Part shown: positions 61,600 to 64,000 of the stretch, one piece after another
Layout: every line of letters starts with the position of its first letter
How positions within the stretch are numbered: position 1 is the first letter of the stretch
Assembly: GCF_018388465.1 (NCBI RefSeq)
Contig: NZ_CP074404.1
Span: 3,286,001 to 3,350,000, forward strand
Direction of reading: 5' to 3'
DNA length: 64,000 nucleotides
From: Cellulomonas fengjieae
GTDB taxonomy: Bacteria; Actinomycetota; Actinomycetes; Actinomycetales; Cellulomonadaceae
Made by a program: the position numbers and the translations under genes
The notes under the pieces: model-generated
Told to the model about the DNA's origin: nothing
Database searches by the model: none
Seen by the model: only the letters and a program-made list of their open reading frames with translations

Positions 61600-62180
61600 G
61601 CGGCGTCGTCGTCCGTGGCGGCCTCGACCCGCGCGAGGCGGCCGGAGGCGTAGGACTGCATGGGGTGGCCGAACGCCGCGAGGTCGTGCGCCCACATGAG
61701 CTCACCGTTGACCAGGCCGTAGAGGCGCTTGCCGGCGCTCACCTCGGCGCCGCTCGCCGTCCGGACGATCGCGTCGCTGACCAGGTCGATCCGGCCCTTG
61801 CCCACGGCGCCGATGTACAGCGCCACGTGTCCGGACGGGTCCGCGACCAGCAGCTCGACCGCGTGCTGCTCGGGCGTCAGGCCCCAGTCCGTGGGCCGCT
61901 CCGGCGGGATGCGCCAGTACCCGGACTCGGTCTGCCAGACGGGCGCGGGCGGTTCGTCCTCGAGCGCGCCCGTGTCCGCGGGGGCGGTGACCAGCCGGAT
62001 CGTGGACGTGTAGGACAGGTACGGCCCCCCGTCGCTGGCCACGACGATCTCCTGCGTGAACGCGCCCTCGTCGATGCCGGGGTACGCGACCACGCCCTCG
62101 CCGCGCCAGGTGCCCAGGAGCCAGGCCAGCGGGTACACCTCGGGAGCGAGTCCCTCGGGGTCGGGCAGGACGAACGGCAT
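61596..62180 (-). CDS. Nitrobindin-family heme-binding beta-barrel protein
   Basis: 194 residues. LLGTWRGEGVVAYPGI near 20 is the N-terminal signature of the nitrobindin/THAP4-like (FABP-fold) family, and FGHPMQSYASGRLARV near 170 contains the heme-ligand histidine. Such proteins bind ferric heme and react with nitric oxide or peroxynitrite. First gene of the nitrobindin-ygfZ-FUSC operon. Confidence 0.9.
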   Translation of the reverse strand: MPFVLPDPEGLAPEVYPLAWLLGTWRGEGVVAYPGIDEGAFTQEIVVASDGGPYLSYTSTIRLVTAPADTGALEDEPPAPVWQTESGYWRIPPERPTDWGLTPEQHAVELLVADPSGHVALYIGAVGKGRIDLVSDAIVRTASGAEVSAGKRLYGLVNGELMWAHDLAAFGHPMQSYASGRLARVEAATDDDAA

Positions 62181-62215
62181 GGCGGTCTCCCAGTCGGTCA
62201 GGGCGCTGCGTCAGA

Positions 62216-62235
62216 ACATGTCAGCACATGTCAGC
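62216..62235. repeat. 10-bp perfect tandem duplication
   Basis: ACATGTCAGC occurs twice head to tail (62216-62225, 62226-62235). The second copy contains the stop codon of the small membrane peptide gene, so the duplication lengthened only its 3' flank. Confidence 0.8.
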
Positions 62236-62338
62236 GCTGGCCCTTGTACAGGCGGTAGACGACGAAGCAGGCGAACCAGCCGATCGTCAGCGTCGCCGCG
62301 ACCAGCAGGCCGATGAAGACTCCCTCGAGCGCAGTCAT
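62231..62338 (-). CDS. 35-residue single-helix membrane peptide
   Basis: Too short for most gene finders. ATG at 62338, ten bases after AGGA, 35 codons, TGA at 62231-62233. The peptide starts MTALEGVFIG, has one hydrophobic helix (about 6-28, with WFACFVVYRLY at its end) and a basic tail KGQR. Codon third positions are almost all G or C. It lies between nitrobindin and DsrE genes. Function unknown. Confidence 0.68.
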   Translation of the reverse strand: MTALEGVFIGLLVAATLTIGWFACFVVYRLYKGQR

Positions 62339-62378
62339 GCAGACGATCCTAACGAGCGCGCACCCCTAGCCTGTTCCG

Positions 62379-62750
62379 ATGAGTCCGACGCCACGCCCCC
62401 TCGTGATCAAGACCACCTCCGGCACCGAGCGTCCGGAGGCGACCAACCAGGCGTTCACGGTGGCTGCCACGGCCGTCGCCGCCGGTGCGGAGGTCAGCCT
62501 CTGGCTCACGGGCGAGTCGGCGTGGTTCGCCCTGCCGGGACGTGCCGCGGACCTGGTGCTCGAGCACGCCGCCCCGCTGGCGGACCTGCTCGCCGCCGTG
62601 CTCGACGGCGGCCGCGTGACCGTGTGCACGCAGTGCGCCGCCCGCCGCGGCATCGGCCCCGAGCACGTGCTGCCCGGCGTCCGGATCGCCGGCGCCGCAG
62701 CGTTCGTCGAGGAGACCCTGGCCGAGCGCGCGCAGGCGCTCGTCTACTAG
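62379..62750 (+). CDS. DsrE-family protein
   Basis: 123 residues. DsrE/DsrF-like fold: LVIKTTSGTERPEATNQAF at the start, AAGAEVSLWLTGES near 34 and VTVCTQCAARRG near 80 with two cysteines. DsrE-like proteins take part in sulfur relay or are of unknown function. Divergent from the membrane peptide gene; the last four bases overlap the end of the convergent DUF4395 gene. Confidence 0.85.
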   Translation: MSPTPRPLVIKTTSGTERPEATNQAFTVAATAVAAGAEVSLWLTGESAWFALPGRAADLVLEHAAPLADLLAAVLDGGRVTVCTQCAARRGIGPEHVLPGVRIAGAAAFVEETLAERAQALVY

Positions 62751-63199
62751 GCGGTCCTGGCGGCGCGCACCCGCAGCGCCAGCAGGTACATCTCGCAGCC
62801 GAGGCACAGCCCGAACACCGCGTTGAGGAACGCCGCGACCAGCGCGACCGCCGCGGCGACCGGCACCGCGACCGCGACACCGGCCAGCCCGAGGACGAGG
62901 CCCGCCCCGGTGATCACGAGGCCCACCAGCTGTGCGAACCTCGGCGGGCGCGGGTCCTCGAGGTCGGCCGGCGGTGCCAGGCGGGGGCGGACCAGCGTGG
63001 CGAACACCCGGCCCTGCCAGGTCCGGGCCACCCCGCCGACGGCACCGAGCGCGAAGCTCGCGACGACGACCCCCAGCACGACCAGGGCGGCGGTGCCGTC
63101 GAGCAGCAGCACGGCGACGAGCAGGACGGCGGTGAGGGCGGCGCCGAACCGCGGGCCGCGGGGGTCGATGCCGGCGGGGGTGGGCGAGGACGTGCTCAC
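62747..63199 (-). CDS. DUF4395 membrane protein
   Basis: 150 residues from the GTG at 63199. About four membrane helices; GIDPRGPRFGAALTA at the start and FGLCLGCEMYLL near 130 are DUF4395 marks. The two cysteines in the last helix suggest redox partnership with the thioredoxin-like protein encoded 87 bp upstream, a pairing common in actinobacteria. Confidence 0.85.
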   Translation of the reverse strand: MSTSSPTPAGIDPRGPRFGAALTAVLLVAVLLLDGTAALVVLGVVVASFALGAVGGVARTWQGRVFATLVRPRLAPPADLEDPRPPRFAQLVGLVITGAGLVLGLAGVAVAVPVAAAVALVAAFLNAVFGLCLGCEMYLLALRVRAARTA

Positions 63200-63286
63200 G
63201 GGTGCTCCTGGAGGACGGTGCTGGATGGGGGGTCCGTCGGCCGGGGCCGTCGCGCGCCCGGCCTGCCGCCCCACCGGGGCACAGCG

Positions 63287-63748
63287 TCAGACGGCGCAGA
63301 CCCCGCCCGGACACGACGCCAGGGCCGCGAGCGCGTGCCGCCGGTCCGTCGCCCCGGACATCCGTCCGACCACGACGCCACGGGCGTCGAGCAGGAGCGT
63401 CGTGGGGGTGCGCATGATGCCGAAGCGTCGCACGAGGTCCAGGTGCTGCACCACGTCCATCTCGACGTGCGAGAGGTCGGCGTTCTCGGCCGCCAGGGTG
63501 GCGAGCACCGCGTGGGTGCGCCGACACGGCGCACAGACCTCGCTCGAGAACTGCACGAACGTGGCCCGGGCACCCAGCGGCGCCCCGAGCTCGGCAGGCG
63601 TCAGCCGGGTGTCGTCCGCCCGGTCGGCCGGGGCGGACCCGAGCAGCGCCGCATCGACCGCGGTGTAGCGGCCGTTGCGGGCACGCCACCACAGGCCGAG
63701 CGCCGTGGCGACGGCCAGGACCGCGAGGACGAGCAGGACCCGGGACAC
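63287..63748 (-). CDS. Membrane-anchored thioredoxin-like protein
   Basis: 153 residues, GTG start. N-terminal helix (about 3-21) anchors or exports it. Redox motif CAPC in SSEVCAPCRRTH near 72, cis-proline in MRTPTTLLLD near 112. A second Cys pair near the C-terminus (CPGGVC) is extra to the fold. Probably works outside the membrane with the DUF4395 protein in disulfide exchange or sulfur transfer. Confidence 0.87.
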   Translation of the reverse strand: MSRVLLVLAVLAVATALGLWWRARNGRYTAVDAALLGSAPADRADDTRLTPAELGAPLGARATFVQFSSEVCAPCRRTHAVLATLAAENADLSHVEMDVVQHLDLVRRFGIMRTPTTLLLDARGVVVGRMSGATDRRHALAALASCPGGVCAV

Positions 63749-63749
63749 G

Positions 63750-64000
63750 TCAACCGACCAGGACGCGGCCCACGACGTAGACCAGGATCCCCGTCACGGT
63801 GACCGGCAGGGTCACGACGGCGAGCGACGGGAGCCGGCGCTCGAGCGAGGGCAGCTGGTCGAAGAGCGCGTGCAGGGTGGCGACGAGGACGCCGACCGCG
63901 AGGCCCAGGATCACGCCCGCCAGCGGGTCGATCCCGGGCAGCAGGAAGCCTCCCAGCGCGCCGGCACCGGCCGCGGCAGCTGCGGTGACCAGGGCGCCGA
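63750..64000 (-). CDS. Membrane protein, 5' part cut by the right edge
   Basis: The last 82 codons before TGA at 63750-63752 are visible. They contain hydrophobic segments GAGALGGFLLPG, LAGVILGLAVGVLVATLHALF and LPVTVTGILVYVVGRV, separated by an RRLPS loop, with full G/C third-position bias. It ends one base before the thioredoxin-like start, so both share an operon. I do not recognise the family. Confidence 0.72.
   Translation of the reverse strand, partial: GALVTAAAAAGAGALGGFLLPGIDPLAGVILGLAVGVLVATLHALFDQLPSLERRLPSLAVVTLPVTVTGILVYVVGRVLVG

Noticed and set aside
1..64000. Prophage, integrative element, CRISPR array, tRNA or rRNA genes
   Set aside because: I found no integrase, transposase, phage structural gene, regularly spaced repeats or tRNA-like cloverleaf with flanking CCA; the window reads as ordinary chromosome.

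Overview
The window is very GC-rich, gene-dense DNA with strong G/C preference at codon third positions, many GTG starts and ATGA/GTGA gene overlaps. Gene content (actinobacterial quinone-type LldD, DUF2516, nitrobindin next to YgfZ, ClpC, a family-A polymerase fused to a degenerate exonuclease) points to a high-GC Gram-positive actinobacterium, most likely Cellulomonas or a close relative in the Micrococcales. The genus is inferred from gene content and style, not from a search.

Left half (1-37.8 kb) is a plant cell wall locus aimed at rhamnose-containing pectin (rhamnogalacturonan I). It holds a rhamnose operon (rhaM-rhaI-aldolase/dehydrogenase fusion, running off the left edge), a LacI regulator, a GH42 beta-galactosidase, a GH51 arabinofuranosidase, an acetyl-hydrolase-like esterase, a secreted PL11 rhamnogalacturonan lyase, two complete sugar ABC importers, an L-lactate dehydrogenase and three Gfo/Idh oxidoreductases. 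Five copies of a 12-bp palindrome close to TGAAACGATTCA sit in the promoters of the rha operon, the first LacI gene, the first importer, lldD and the lyase, so these look like one regulon: lyase outside, importer, cytoplasmic glycosidases, rhamnose isomerase/aldolase, then lactaldehyde to lactate to pyruvate. A second LacI protein carries a C-terminal DUF6807 (PmoA-type) domain and controls the second importer through a shared operator. A stand-alone DUF6807 protein is found elsewhere in the window, and both DUF6807 genes touch a Gfo/Idh gene. Between these blocks lie ordinary genes (YcaQ-like protein, ABC-2 exporter, acetyltransferase, DUF6157, polymerase, an orphan ABC ATPase).

Centre (37.9-43.4 kb): an unusual papain-like protein with a eukaryote-like MIR domain, a serine beta-lactamase-fold hydrolase, and clpC.

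43.4-53.7 kb is an allantoin/purine-ring catabolic cluster: XRE-cupin regulator, NCS1 permease, allantoin racemase, allantoinase, acetamidase/formamidase-type enzyme, an AtzH-like/amidase fusion, ureidoglycine-glyoxylate aminotransferase and allantoate amidohydrolase, with a DUF1275 membrane protein on the opposite strand.

53.7-64 kb holds housekeeping and small accessory genes: HAD phosphatase, alpha/beta hydrolase, class-V aminotransferase-like protein, macrodomain protein, then a 660-bp non-coding stretch with DnaA-box-like words framed by two identical hairpins, followed by dtd-asparaginase-DUF2516 and FUSC-YgfZ-nitrobindin blocks, an unlisted 35-residue membrane peptide, DsrE, DUF4395 and thioredoxin-like genes, and a membrane protein cut by the right edge. 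I saw no tRNA, rRNA, CRISPR array, transposase or prophage.
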